Origin: Ottowia sp. oral taxon 894
GTDB lineage: Bacteria; Pseudomonadota; Gammaproteobacteria; Burkholderiales; Burkholderiaceae_C
Direction of reading: 5' to 3'
NCBI RefSeq assembly: GCF_001262075.1
Contig: NZ_CP012073.1
Span: 1,550,001-1,614,000 of the forward strand
Length of the DNA: 64,000 bases
The position numbers were made by a program, and so were the translations under genes. Shown here piece after piece: positions 19,383 to 27,983 of the stretch. Position 1 is the first letter of the stretch, and each line of letters begins with the position of its first letter. The notes under the pieces are model-generated. The model did no database searches. It was not told the origin of the DNA and worked only from the letters and a program-made list of their open reading frames with translations.

Positions 19383-20732
19383 TCACCAATCCAGCAGCGC
19401 CTGCACCGCCAGCCCCAGCGCCAGCACGCGCGCGTCCGTGCCGGCGCAGCCAGCCAGCATCAGTGCGGCGGGCGCTTCGCCGGGCGGGTGCATGGGCAGG
19501 CTCAGGGCGCAGCCGTCCAGAAAGTTGATGAGGCTGGTGTTGCGCAGCATCAGCGCGTTGGCGCGCCAGTAGGCCGCGTCGTCGGTTTGCAAGCTGGCGA
19601 TGGCGGGAGCGGCAATGGGCACGGTGGGCATGAGCAGCGCGTCAAAAGCGGCCAGGCGCTGCTCCACCTGTGCAATCCAGCAGCGGCGGGCGGCCAGCAG
19701 GTCGATGTAGTCGGCGCAGTCCATTTGGCGGCCCACCTCGATGCGGGCGCGAACGCGCGGGTCGTAAGCCGCGCCTTGGGCCGCCAGCCGCTGGCGGTGC
19801 CAGGCCCAGGCTTCGGCGTTGGAGAGCGTGCCTTTGGCGTGCAGGGCGGCCAGCTCGCGCCACTCGGGCAGGGGCAGGCGCGTCACGCGTGCGCCCGCGC
19901 TGTGCAGGCGCTCCAGCGCGCGGTCAAAGGCGGCGGCCACGTGGGCGTCCATGTCGTCCAGCGCGATTTCTGCCGGGCAGGCCAGCCGAGCGCCTGCCAG
20001 CGGCCGGGGCTGAAGCTGCCATGTCTGGCCGCTGAGCACGCCATCGGCCGTGATGCAGCACTGCACGCTGGCGGCCAGCGGGCCGACGGAGTCCAGCGAG
20101 GCAGACAGCGGCAGCACGCCTTGCCGGCTCACGCGCCGCTGCGTGGGCTTGAAGCCCGTCAGCCCGCACAGCGCCGATGGAATGCGCACGGAGCCGCCCG
20201 TGTCCGTGCCGATGGCCAGCGCGGCCATGCCGTCCGTCACCGAAACAGCCGCGCCGCTGGAGGAGCCGCCGGGGATGCGGCCCGTGGCCCGGTCCCAGGG
20301 GTTGCGCGGCGTGCCCCGGTGCGGGTTCAGGCCCAGGCCGGAAAAGGCGAACTCCGTCATGCTGGTGCGCCCCACGATGACCGCGCCCGCCGCCAGCAAC
20401 CGGTCGATGACGGGCGCGTTGCACGCGGCAGGCGGCGCATCGGCCAGCACGGCCGAGCCGGCCGTGGTCACCTGGCCGGCCACGTCGAACACGTCTTTGA
20501 CCGACACCGGCAGCCCTTCCAGCGGCGAGCGCACGATGCCCGCCTTGCGCAGCGCGTCGCTGGCGGCGGCCAGCGCCAGCGCGCGGGGGCGGTCAATCAG
20601 GGTGAATGTGCGCGCGCCTTCGCCAGCGGCATCTTCGGCGCGCGCCAGTGCGGCTTCGGCCAGCGAGCGGGCGCTGGCGCGGCCTTCGGCCAGATCAGAA
20701 GCCAGACGCGCCAGAGTAGGAAGGGTGTTCAT
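19383..20732 (-). CDS. Amidase-signature family enzyme
   Basis: A 449-aa amidase with the Ser-cisSer-Lys triad: Lys in LPVSVKDVFD (about residue 79), the cis-Ser/nucleophile region in GRIPGGSSSGAAVSV (about 150-164), and GTDTGGSVRIPSALCG. It is shorter than and unlike GatA in its C-terminal half, and no gatB or gatC is nearby, so it is not the tRNA amidotransferase. The substrate is unknown; relatives hydrolyse small amides. Amidase domain confident, function open. Confidence 0.82.
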   Translation of the reverse strand: MNTLPTLARLASDLAEGRASARSLAEAALARAEDAAGEGARTFTLIDRPRALALAAASDALRKAGIVRSPLEGLPVSVKDVFDVAGQVTTAGSAVLADAPPAACNAPVIDRLLAAGAVIVGRTSMTEFAFSGLGLNPHRGTPRNPWDRATGRIPGGSSSGAAVSVTDGMAALAIGTDTGGSVRIPSALCGLTGFKPTQRRVSRQGVLPLSASLDSVGPLAASVQCCITADGVLSGQTWQLQPRPLAGARLACPAEIALDDMDAHVAAAFDRALERLHSAGARVTRLPLPEWRELAALHAKGTLSNAEAWAWHRQRLAAQGAAYDPRVRARIEVGRQMDCADYIDLLAARRCWIAQVEQRLAAFDALLMPTVPIAAPAIASLQTDDAAYWRANALMLRNTSLINFLDGCALSLPMHPPGEAPAALMLAGCAGTDARVLALGLAVQALLDW

Positions 20733-20853
20733 CAGCGGGTATCCGTAGCGGGTGAATGCTCTGGAAAGGGCGGCATGATGTTCTGGAGCCTGTCATGCAT
20801 CAACCTTGCTTTCACTTGTGCATCCTGTGACGAGCTTGATTTGTCGCAGACAC

Positions 20854-21152
20854 ATGCTGGCTGTGGTGGTGCTTTCAGAAGGTGTTCAGGACCGGGTGGG
20901 AGCCAGGGCTTTGCTGTGAGGCTTTTCACGCGCTTTGAGTGCCTCAAGACTTTTTGTCGATGGCGGCTACGCGGGTGCGCTGATTGGATGAGCGCTGAGC
21001 ATGCTCGGCTGAAACATGCGGGTGATCAAGCGCAGTAAGCGGCATGGTTTTAAGGCGCTGCCCAAGCACTGGATTGTGGAGAGAGCCTTTGCCTGGTTGA
21101 ATCAATCGAGAAGGCTGAGTAAGGACGACGAGGCCACTGTCGCTTCAGCCTT
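20854..21152 (+). pseudogene. IS5-group transposase remnant B
   Basis: One frame reads MLAVVVLSEGVQDRVGARALL, then (after a stop and local frameshift) FVDGGYAGALIG, then [19 protein letters not shown] and [18 protein letters not shown]. This is the C-terminal half of an IS5/IS1421-like DDE transposase, with the second Asp (VDGG) and the third catalytic residue (VER). At least three in-frame stops and local frameshifts inactivate it. The homology ends within 15 bp of the ppx stop codon. It overlaps in content with remnant A at 14.8 kb (LAVVV...GxQDR). Confidence 0.85.
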
Positions 21153-21166
21153 TCAAGGGCAGTCTC

Positions 21167-22150
21167 TCAGACCGCCTGGCGCCATGCAGGCAGCTCTTGC
21201 TCACGTGCGGCATGGGCCGCATGAAAGAGGCCGTGGCGAAGCGCGCCGTGGCCACGGCGCATGGTGTCAATGCCCAGCAGCTCAAACAGGCTGATGAGCA
21301 CCGACAGCCCGCCGCCAATGATGGCCTTGCGGTCTTCGCGAATGCCTGGCATATCCAGCGCGTTGATGTCGCCAGTATCAATCAAGCGCTGGCGCAGCCA
21401 ATACAGCTGGCTCAGGGCGATGGCGTCGTCCATGCTGGTGCGGCCTGACTTGCGCAGCGCCGCCAGCACGGCGCCCACGGTGCCTGAGGCGCCGTAGGCC
21501 GCATCCCAGCGGGGGCGCGCAAAGCGCGTGGCGGCTTCAGCCAGCGCGGCCTTGGCATCGGCTTCGGCATCGGCGAAAGCGAGCGCGGTGAACTGACCGC
21601 TGGCGAAGTGGCGCTGTGAGCAGGTCACGCTGCCGATGGGGTAGGACTCCATGTCTTGCGCCTGCCGCCCCTGGCCAGTGATGATTTCTGTGGATCGGCC
21701 GCCGATGTCCACTACCACGCGGCGCTCGTCGCCTTCGGGCAGCAGGCTGGTTACGCCCTGGTAAATAAGGGCAGCCTCCTCGCGTCCGCTGATGATGGCG
21801 ATGGGCAATCCCAGCAACTCCTCGGCCTTTTGCAAAAAGGCGGCGGCATTGCGCGCTTCACGCAGGGTTTGCGTGGCCACGGCGCGGGCGCGCGCCTGGG
21901 GCAGCTCTTTCAGGCGCTGGCCAAAGCCCTCAAGGCATTGCCAGCCGCGTTGCATGGCTTCAGGCGAAAGCTGGCCTTGGGCGTCCAGCCCGCCGCCCAG
22001 ACGCACGGTTTCCTTCAGATAGTGCAGGCGCTCGAAGCGGCCTGGAGCGGTTTCTCGGGCGATTTCCAGGCGGAAGCTGTTGGAGCCGAGATCGACGGCC
22101 GCCCAGAGAGCTTGAGACGGGGCGGCGCTGCGGCTTGTGTCGTCGGTCAT
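21167..22150 (-). CDS. ppx: Ppx/GppA family exopolyphosphatase
   Basis: A 327-aa actin-like-fold phosphatase acting on polyphosphate or pppGpp. Phosphate-binding motifs are [13 protein letters not shown] (about residues 17-29) and [11 protein letters not shown] (about 145-155). It has only the two-lobe Ppx/GppA core and lacks the C-terminal HD-like domain of the ~500-aa E. coli enzymes. ATG 22148-22150 is chosen; the longer frame (MLWIEERN...) begins inside a repeat copy. Its 3' end abuts the transposase remnant. Confidence 0.88.
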   Translation of the reverse strand: MTDDTSRSAAPSQALWAAVDLGSNSFRLEIARETAPGRFERLHYLKETVRLGGGLDAQGQLSPEAMQRGWQCLEGFGQRLKELPQARARAVATQTLREARNAAAFLQKAEELLGLPIAIISGREEAALIYQGVTSLLPEGDERRVVVDIGGRSTEIITGQGRQAQDMESYPIGSVTCSQRHFASGQFTALAFADAEADAKAALAEAATRFARPRWDAAYGASGTVGAVLAALRKSGRTSMDDAIALSQLYWLRQRLIDTGDINALDMPGIREDRKAIIGGGLSVLISLFELLGIDTMRRGHGALRHGLFHAAHAAREQELPAWRQAV

Positions 22151-22284
22151 GAGAAGGTGGGTTGTTTTGAGGTTCTTCTGGTCTGGGGGCCAAGCCAGCA
22201 TAGCACCGGGCTGCGCGAGGCCGAATGGCCTGCCGCCGCGTGGGGTTGGGTGGCAGACCGTTGGAGGGAAAAGCACGGAGGTGT

Positions 22285-22374
22285 TTCGCTCCTCTATCCA
22301 TAGCAATAGGTCCTAGTGGAACGTGCGTAAACCGAACCTTTAAGCATCTTTATTTTGCTCTCTTTTTTGGATGT
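22285..22374 (-). repeat. Dispersed ~90-bp intergenic repeat, copy 5 (reverse)
   Basis: TTTCGCTCCTCTATCCATAG then CAATAGGTCCTAGTGGAA, ending TTTTGCTCTCTTTTTTGGATG. It lies between the end of tehB and the start of ppx. Confidence 0.85.
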
Positions 22375-22396
22375 CAGAACGACAGCTGCCAGTGCC

Positions 22397-22431
22397 GGGA
22401 AAGCCCAGAGCTTTGGATTTCTGGGTTTCCC
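22397..22431. terminator. Hairpin downstream of tehB
   Basis: GGGAAAGCCCAGA (22397-22409) pairs with TCTGGGTTTCCC (22420-22431) with one bulged G. It lies 50 bp past the tehB stop; no T-run on either strand. Confidence 0.4.
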
Positions 22432-22480
22432 TTGGGCTTGGGGTTTGGGTTGCTCGCCTGGCAGGCTGGAGACGGCCTAT

Positions 22481-23350
22481 TCAGGCGGGCTTGCGGGCCA
22501 GCATGGTCACGAATTTGAGTTGAATGGGCTTGCCTTGCGCGTCGGTGGCGTGCATGGAGCCGATTTCTTCGCGGTATTCGGCCATTTCCCAGCCTTCGTA
22601 ATATTTTTTCAATTCGCCTTCGCGGAAGGTGAATGAAAATGGCATGACGCAAGGGTGATCTTCCGTATCCATGGCCGAAACAATCAGGTTGTAGCCGCCC
22701 GGCGTGGTGTGCGCCTGCATGTTTTCAATAATGGCGGGCACGCGGCCGGCATCGAGAAACATGAAAACCACGGTGGCCACGAGAAAATCGTAATTTTCAG
22801 CCAGCGCAGCGGTATTCATGTCGTAAATGCAGGTTTGCACGCGCAGGTTTTCCGCGTCGGCCATGTCTTCCAGCGCGGCCAGCGGGGCCGGGTTGTAGTC
22901 GCTGGCGGTCACGTCAAAACCCAGCAGGCCCAGATAGAGCGCGTTGCGCCCTTGCCCGCAGCCCAGGTCCAGCGCCTTGCCGGGCGGCACGCGGCGGGCG
23001 GCGTCCACCACGGCGGAGTGGGTGGCCGTCATGCCGTATTTCTTGCTGAAATAATCTTTTTTCTCGCAGTGAAATTCAAGCTGGAAAGCCGAATCGTCGT
23101 CCAGCAATTCGGCCTTGTGCCAGGCTTGCGGGGTAATGGTCCATACTTCGCTTTCCGGAGTGAGAATATGTTCGGCCAGGGTTTCGCCGGCTTCGTTCAT
23201 TTCGTGGAATTTCACGCGGCCTTTTATTACGCGCAGTTTGCCCCAGGTGCCTGCCTTGGTATTGTGGCGGGACAATATGCTGGGCGGAATATTGTTTTTC
23301 GTCCAGATGGGCATAGTTTTGTAGCAAATCAAATCGGGCGTGACGCTCAT
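22481..23350 (-). CDS. tehB: Tellurite-resistance methyltransferase TehB, long form
   Basis: A 289-aa SAM-dependent methyltransferase. The N-terminal cupin-like (DUF1971) domain spans about residues 1-85 and contains YKTMPIW and FHEMNEAGE. The methyltransferase domain follows, with SAM motif I ALDLGCGQGRNALYL near residue 125. The arrangement is that of Haemophilus/Neisseria TehB rather than the short E. coli form. The ATG at 23348-23350 is preceded by AAGGA. Family members detoxify tellurite; physiological substrate uncertain. Confidence 0.9.
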   Translation of the reverse strand: MSVTPDLICYKTMPIWTKNNIPPSILSRHNTKAGTWGKLRVIKGRVKFHEMNEAGETLAEHILTPESEVWTITPQAWHKAELLDDDSAFQLEFHCEKKDYFSKKYGMTATHSAVVDAARRVPPGKALDLGCGQGRNALYLGLLGFDVTASDYNPAPLAALEDMADAENLRVQTCIYDMNTAALAENYDFLVATVVFMFLDAGRVPAIIENMQAHTTPGGYNLIVSAMDTEDHPCVMPFSFTFREGELKKYYEGWEMAEYREEIGSMHATDAQGKPIQLKFVTMLARKPA

Positions 23351-23473
23351 GGTTTTTTCCTTGGGTGAATGATTGCCGGGCATCATACCCGCCGTTTCAT
23401 AACCGCACTGGTTTTGCCGTATTTGCAATTGAAATGGGCACAATCGGGGCTTTTTTGCTGGCGGTTTTCACTC

Positions 23474-25387
23474 ATGGCCCTGCTGACTTTGCTTGATGCC
23501 CAACTGGCCTTTGGCCACTTGCCTTTGCTTGACCACGCAGACTTTGCCTTGCAGGAGCGCGAGCGCGTGGGGCTGATTGGCCGCAACGGGGCGGGCAAGT
23601 CTTCGCTGCTGAAAATTCTGGCTGGGCTGGAAAAGCCCGATGACGGTGCGCTGCAAATGCAGCAGGGCCTGCGGCTGGCCTATGTGCCGCAAACGCCTGC
23701 GCTGCAAAGCTTTGAAACCGTGCAAGACGCCGTGAGCGCGGGCATGGCGCACATGGCGGCGCTGATTGAGCAATACACGCAAGGCGAAGGCGATTTGGCC
23801 GAACTGCAAACCCGCATCGAGGCCGAAGACGGCTGGAACTGGCCGCAGCGCGTGCAGCAAACCCTGCAAAAGCTGGGGCTGGACGGCGCGCGCCGCGTGG
23901 CCGAGCTTTCGGGCGGCAGCCAAAAGCGCGTGGCGCTGGCCCAGGCGCTGGTGGCGCAGCCGGATGTGCTGCTGCTGGACGAGCCGACCAACCATCTGGA
24001 TTTGGCCGCCATTGGCTGGCTGCAAGAGCTGCTGCTGGCCTACAAAGGCAGCGTGGTTGTCATCACGCACGACCGCGCTTTTCTGGATGCCGTGGCCACG
24101 CGCATCGTGGAGCTGGACCGGGGCCGCCTGCGCAGCTACCCCGGCAACTTCGCCGCCTATCAGGCGCAAAAAGAAGAGCAGCTGGCGCAAGAAACCACGC
24201 TCAACGCCCGGGCCGACAAACTGCTGGCGCAAGAAGAAATCTGGGTGCGCAAAGGCGTGGAAGCGCGCCGCACCCGCGCGCAAGGCCGCGTCAACCGCCT
24301 GCACGCCTTGCGCGCCGCCCGCGCCGCCCGCCGCGAGGCGCTGGGCCGCGTGCGCATGGAAGTGGCCAGCGGCCAGCCCAGCGGAAAAATCGTGGCCGAG
24401 CTGCACAACGTCAGCAAAGCCTTTGGCGGCCCGCCCGTGGTGCAAGGCTTTAGCGCCACCCTTTTGCGCGGCGACAAAGTTGGCCTCATCGGTCCCAACG
24501 GCGCGGGCAAAAGCACACTGCTCAAACTGATCCTGGGCCAATTGGCGCCCGACAGCGGCCGCGTGCGCCAGGGCGCCAGCCTGCAAGTGGCCTACTTTGA
24601 CCAGATGCGCGCGCAGCTCAATCCGGATGCCACGCTGGAAGACTTCATCAGCCCGGGCAGCGAATGGATCGAAATCGGCCAACGCCGCCAGCACGTCAAA
24701 AGCTATCTGGGCGACTTTCTTTTCAGCCCCGCGCGCGCCGCCTCGCCCGTGCGCAGCCTCTCCGGTGGCGAGCAAGCCCGCCTGCTGCTGGCGCGCCTGT
24801 TCGCCCGCCCCGCCAATGTGCTGGTGCTCGACGAGCCGACGAACGATCTGGACATCGACACCCTGGAGCTGCTCGAAGAGCTGCTGCAAACCTACGACGG
24901 CACCGTCTTTCTCGTCAGCCACGACCGCGCCTTCATGGACAACGTCGTCACCAGCACCATCGCCTGGGAAGGCGGCGGCCAATGGCGCGAATACGAAGGC
25001 GGCATCACCGACTGGCAGCAGCAAAGCGAACGCGCCCGCGCCTGGCTGGCGCCCGAAGCCGCCGCGCCCGCGCCTGCATCCAAAACATCCAAAACGCCCC
25101 GCCCGTCCGCGCAGCCCGCCCCGGCGGCAGCCCAAACCGCCGCCAAATCTGCCGCCCAAGCCACCGTCAAACGCAAGCTCAGCTACAAAGAGCAGCGCGA
25201 GCTGGACGCCCTGCCCGCCCGCATCGACGCACTGGAAGCTGAGCAGGCCGCCATCCGCGCCCAGCTGGCCGACGGCACGCTCTACCAAAGCGACCTGCCC
25301 AAAGCCATTGCCCTACAGGCCAGAGACAGCGCCATCGAAGAAGAACTGCTGCACGCACTGGAGCGCTGGGAAGCCCTGGGCGCATGA
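23474..25387 (+). CDS. uup: ABC-F family ATPase Uup
   Basis: A 637-aa soluble protein with two ABC domains: Walker A GRNGAGKSS (about residue 36) and GPNGAGKST (about 343). Each domain has a signature and a DEPTNHLD/DEPTNDLD Walker B. The linker is charged and Arg-rich. The C-terminal extension (about 535-637) is Ala/Pro-rich, then coiled-coil (KRKLSYKEQRELDALPARI), the hallmark of Uup. Uup acts on ribosomes and branched DNA. ATG 23474 gives the conserved start MALLTLLDAQLAFG. Confidence 0.92.
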   Translation: MALLTLLDAQLAFGHLPLLDHADFALQERERVGLIGRNGAGKSSLLKILAGLEKPDDGALQMQQGLRLAYVPQTPALQSFETVQDAVSAGMAHMAALIEQYTQGEGDLAELQTRIEAEDGWNWPQRVQQTLQKLGLDGARRVAELSGGSQKRVALAQALVAQPDVLLLDEPTNHLDLAAIGWLQELLLAYKGSVVVITHDRAFLDAVATRIVELDRGRLRSYPGNFAAYQAQKEEQLAQETTLNARADKLLAQEEIWVRKGVEARRTRAQGRVNRLHALRAARAARREALGRVRMEVASGQPSGKIVAELHNVSKAFGGPPVVQGFSATLLRGDKVGLIGPNGAGKSTLLKLILGQLAPDSGRVRQGASLQVAYFDQMRAQLNPDATLEDFISPGSEWIEIGQRRQHVKSYLGDFLFSPARAASPVRSLSGGEQARLLLARLFARPANVLVLDEPTNDLDIDTLELLEELLQTYDGTVFLVSHDRAFMDNVVTSTIAWEGGGQWREYEGGITDWQQQSERARAWLAPEAAAPAPASKTSKTPRPSAQPAPAAAQTAAKSAAQATVKRKLSYKEQRELDALPARIDALEAEQAAIRAQLADGTLYQSDLPKAIALQARDSAIEEELLHALERWEALGA

Positions 25388-25451
25388 AACGTCAGTCCCG
25401 CATGCGGGTAAACACCCATTTGCGTCACTCTTTTCTCGCGTTGGCACGATC

Positions 25452-25502
25452 TGACACACATTGACACCGCAACTTGCCAGCCCGATTGCACAAAAAGTGT
25501 CA
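25452..25502. promoter_or_regulatory. Candidate PilR activator sites upstream of pilA
   Basis: TGACAC occurs at 25452-25457 and 25462-25467, one helical turn apart, and its inverse GTGTCA at 25497-25502. The TGTC core matches the reported PilR half-site in Pseudomonas. They lie about 90-140 bp upstream of the sigma-54 element, as expected for an enhancer. Inferred. Confidence 0.45.
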
Positions 25503-25588
25503 CTTCCGGAAGGCTAGAGCGCCACTTCTGTGACCAAATGCACACTTTCTCCGCTCATTCCGGCGGCACCCTCAACCTTGGCATGCGC

Positions 25589-25604
25589 TGGCACACCGGC
25601 TGCA
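25589..25604 (+). promoter_or_regulatory. Sigma-54 promoter of pilA
   Basis: TGGCAC-N5-CTGCA matches the -24/-12 consensus TGGCAC-N5-TTGCA with one mismatch and exact spacing. It predicts a start near 25616 and a leader of about 70 nt before the pilA ATG. Confidence 0.75.
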
Positions 25605-25684
25605 AGATAAAAGGCGTCGGCGGCGCATCAGTATCCGCCCCGAATTCCAAAGATCCATTTCACAACTCTCTCAAGGAGAAAATC

Positions 25685-26212
25685 ATGAAAGCAATGCAAA
25701 AAGGTTTCACCCTCATCGAACTGATGATCGTCGTGGCGATTATTGGTATTCTGGCCGCCATTGCGCTGCCCGCTTATCAAGATTACACGGTTCGTACGCG
25801 TATTTCTGAAGGTTTGACGTTGGCCTCTGGTGCGAAGGCTATGGTCAATGAAGTTGCCACGCCGAATGATTTGACGGTTGCGGCCACCACCTGGAATGCG
25901 CAGCAAAATAGTACCGGTGCCACTTCCAAATATGTGACAAGTGTTCAAATTGCTGGCGGCAACGGAGAAATTACCGTCACTTATAATGCGGCAAATGTTG
26001 GCCCGATTGGTACGGCTAATACGCTGGTACTGAAGCCTTCTATCAATGTAAACGGCACGTTTACAGCCTTGGATGCGGCGCTGACTGCCAACGAAAGTGG
26101 TGCGATTGACTGGGCTTGCGGATCTGCCACGACTGCTGCTGCAACCGCTCGTTCCATGCCTGTTACGGCCGGTACTCTGGCAGCCAAATATGCACCTGCA
26201 GAATGCCGTTAA
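25685..26212 (+). CDS. pilA: Type IV major pilin PilA
   Basis: A 175-aa prepilin. A short leader, MKAMQKG, is cut by PilD before [27 protein letters not shown], the classic N-methylated helix with Glu5. The C-terminal disulfide loop is bounded by the Cys of AIDWACG and the penultimate-region Cys of APAECR. CAAGGAGAAAATC gives a strong RBS. A sigma-54 promoter lies upstream and a strong terminator directly after, so it can be expressed alone at high level. Base composition falls towards AT from the mature domain on. Confidence 0.95.
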   Translation: MKAMQKGFTLIELMIVVAIIGILAAIALPAYQDYTVRTRISEGLTLASGAKAMVNEVATPNDLTVAATTWNAQQNSTGATSKYVTSVQIAGGNGEITVTYNAANVGPIGTANTLVLKPSINVNGTFTALDAALTANESGAIDWACGSATTAAATARSMPVTAGTLAAKYAPAECR

Positions 26213-26236
26213 TGAAGTGCTATTGTAGGTAGCTTG

Positions 26237-26270
26237 AAGAAGGACACCTTTGGTGTCCTTCTTTTTTTTT
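26237..26270 (+). terminator. Strong rho-independent terminator after pilA
   Basis: AAGAAGGACACC (26237-26248) and GGTGTCCTTCTT (26252-26263) form a perfect 12-bp stem with a 3-nt loop followed by a T-run. It separates pilA from the second pilin. Confidence 0.95.
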
Positions 26271-26287
26271 AATGAATTGGAGTTCAT

Positions 26288-26812
26288 ATGAGGAATGGAT
26301 TTACTTTGCTGGAGCTAATGATTGTTGTGGCGATTGTTAGTATATTGAGTGCCATTGCACTGCCAGCATATCAGGATTACGTTATACGTGCACGGGTAGC
26401 AGAAGGCCTTGCGCTGGCCACGCATGCCAAAACATTGGTTAGTGAAGTGGCAACTGTGAATGGATTAGGTGTTGTGGCAAGTTCGTGGAACGCCCAGCAA
26501 GGGGGCGTGGGTTCGTCATCCAAATATGTTGATTCCGTACAAATTGCGGCCACGACAGGCGTGGTGACAGTCTCATTCAACACGGCAAACGTCGGAGTGT
26601 CGAGTGTCAACAACAAGCTGGGTTTTTATCCATTCGTCAAGAGTGCGGCGGGTTATCAAGATTTCGCTACGGCAATCAATAGTGGATTAACAGGACCTGT
26701 GGATTGGGCGTGTACGTCGTCGACTAACCAGGTAGCAACTTCCAGAAGCATGGGGGCTGCAATTACTGCAAATGGCATAGAAACTAAATATGCTCCGGCT
26801 GAATGCAGGTAA
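26288..26812 (+). CDS. Second type IV pilin, tandem paralogue of PilA
   Basis: A 174-aa prepilin with leader MRNG^[19 protein letters not shown]. It is colinear with the upstream pilin: WNAQQ, SSKYVDSVQIA, TANVG, VDWAC and a C-terminus KYAPAECR shared exactly. The middle has diverged, and codon use is markedly less GC-rich. TTGGAG lies 8 nt before the ATG. The terminator between the two pilins implies low read-through or a separate promoter. Probably a minor or alternative pilin; could also be a store for antigenic exchange (inference). Confidence 0.93.
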   Translation: MRNGFTLLELMIVVAIVSILSAIALPAYQDYVIRARVAEGLALATHAKTLVSEVATVNGLGVVASSWNAQQGGVGSSSKYVDSVQIAATTGVVTVSFNTANVGVSSVNNKLGFYPFVKSAAGYQDFATAINSGLTGPVDWACTSSTNQVATSRSMGAAITANGIETKYAPAECR

Positions 26813-26856
26813 GGTGTTGCTTCAGTAGATACATATACTCGATAAAGTAAAACAGA

Positions 26857-27618
26857 ATGGATCAATCAATTTTTAGGCAAAGAATAAGGTTTGCTGCTCG
26901 CTTGGCAATCAAGCACTTTGCGGTTTGTATGCTGATTGCGAGCGGGGCTGCATGGCTTGTGTTTGGTTTCTGGTATGCAGGGGTGATGTCGACGCTGTTC
27001 AGGGTCTCTGCAATATATTTTTTGTTGCTTGGGGTGGATGTTGTGTGCGGTCCATTACTTACTCTTGTGTTGGCGAGTCCTGATAAATCACGGCGCGAAT
27101 TGATAATGGATTTGAGCTTGATAGGAGCAATTCAACTGACTGCTTTAGGTTATGGGCTGTATGTGTTAGAAGAGTCGCGCCCGGTTGCAATTGTTTTTGA
27201 GGCAGATCGTCTGGTTGCCGTCGGAAAAAATGAATTATATTTATCAGATTGTGCTGGCGGCGAACTTGGAAATCTTAGCTGCGAATTTCCACCATGGAAG
27301 AAAATAGAGTGGACTGTGGCAAAAAAGCCAGAGGATGTTATAAAAAGCATGGAATTGTCATTGCAGGGTGTCTCTGTTTCGATGCGACCTGTGTTATGGC
27401 AGAAGTGGAATTGGAATAATGTAGAGATACAAAAAAATATTAAGCCTATAGCGCAAATCGAGGATAAATTGAAAAAAATAGAAAAAGCAGGCAATGAATT
27501 GCCGAAGAAGGATTTATTTTTTTTGCCATTGACATCTTCCAGGGATATGAATTGGATTGCTGTATTTGATAGAGATGGGAAATGGGTGGACTCTATGCCA
27601 ATTGACGGATTTATATAA
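26857..27618 (+). CDS. TfpZ/TfpY-like type IV pilin accessory membrane protein
   Basis: A 253-aa protein with three N-terminal membrane segments (about residues 20-42, 47-72 and 82-104). A periplasmic domain follows, starting VAIVFEADRLVAV and ending WIAVFDRDGKWVDSMPIDGF. Topology and position directly after pilin genes match TfpZ-type accessory proteins, which support assembly of the pilin they accompany. It is AT-rich like the second pilin, suggesting the pair moved together. Name by resemblance, not by search. Confidence 0.75.
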   Translation: MDQSIFRQRIRFAARLAIKHFAVCMLIASGAAWLVFGFWYAGVMSTLFRVSAIYFLLLGVDVVCGPLLTLVLASPDKSRRELIMDLSLIGAIQLTALGYGLYVLEESRPVAIVFEADRLVAVGKNELYLSDCAGGELGNLSCEFPPWKKIEWTVAKKPEDVIKSMELSLQGVSVSMRPVLWQKWNWNNVEIQKNIKPIAQIEDKLKKIEKAGNELPKKDLFFLPLTSSRDMNWIAVFDRDGKWVDSMPIDGFI

Positions 27619-27620
27619 GT

Positions 27621-27643
27621 CAATGCATTTTGACTATGCATTG
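27621..27643. terminator. Perfect 8-bp inverted repeat after tfpZ
   Basis: CAATGCAT (27621-27628) and ATGCATTG (27636-27643) lie two bases past the tfpZ stop. No T-run. It could be a weak terminator or an operator for feoA. Confidence 0.45.
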
Positions 27644-27671
27644 GTAAAACGCAGGAATGTCACCTTGTTGT

Positions 27672-27690
27672 TATAATGCGAAATCATGAA
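27672..27690 (+). promoter_or_regulatory. Candidate feo promoter with Fur-like overlap
   Basis: A consensus -10 TATAAT (27672-27677) sits 8 bp before the feoA ATG. ATAATGCGAAATCAT is a loose, imperfect match to a Fur box core. There is no good -35 and no Shine-Dalgarno, so the mRNA may be near-leaderless. Weak evidence. Confidence 0.3.
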
Positions 27691-27952
27691 AAACAATGTA
27701 TCTTTGATTGATGTTGAAAAAGGTGCCAAGGCGCGCATCGTCTCCATCATCCCCAGCGCCGAGTTCGGCGACATCGATCCGCTGGTAACCCAGCGGCTAA
27801 CGGACTTGGGCTTTTCCGAAGGCATGTCCATCACGCTGCTGTCACACGGCCTGCTCAAACGCGGGCCTTACGCGGTGCGGCTGGGCAATTTGTCCCAGTT
27901 CGCATTGAGGAGACCGGAGGCGGCGAAGATCATGTGTCGCGTGGAAGAGTGA
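27686..27952 (+). CDS. feoA: Ferrous iron transport protein A
   Basis: An 88-aa SH3-like cytoplasmic protein supporting FeoB. Recognised from VTQRLTDLGFSEGMSI and GPYAVRLGNLSQFALRR. FeoB follows after 31 bp. GC content returns to the genomic level inside this gene, marking the right edge of the pilin island. Confidence 0.9.
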   Translation: MKNNVSLIDVEKGAKARIVSIIPSAEFGDIDPLVTQRLTDLGFSEGMSITLLSHGLLKRGPYAVRLGNLSQFALRRPEAAKIMCRVEE

Positions 27953-27983
27953 AAATCACTCTTTTTTCACGAAGAATCTTGTG

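Noticed and set aside
25441-25490. Alternative sigma-54 site TGCCAG-N5-TTGC upstream of pilA
   Set aside because: Lacks the invariant GG at -24; the site at 25589-25604 fits much better.
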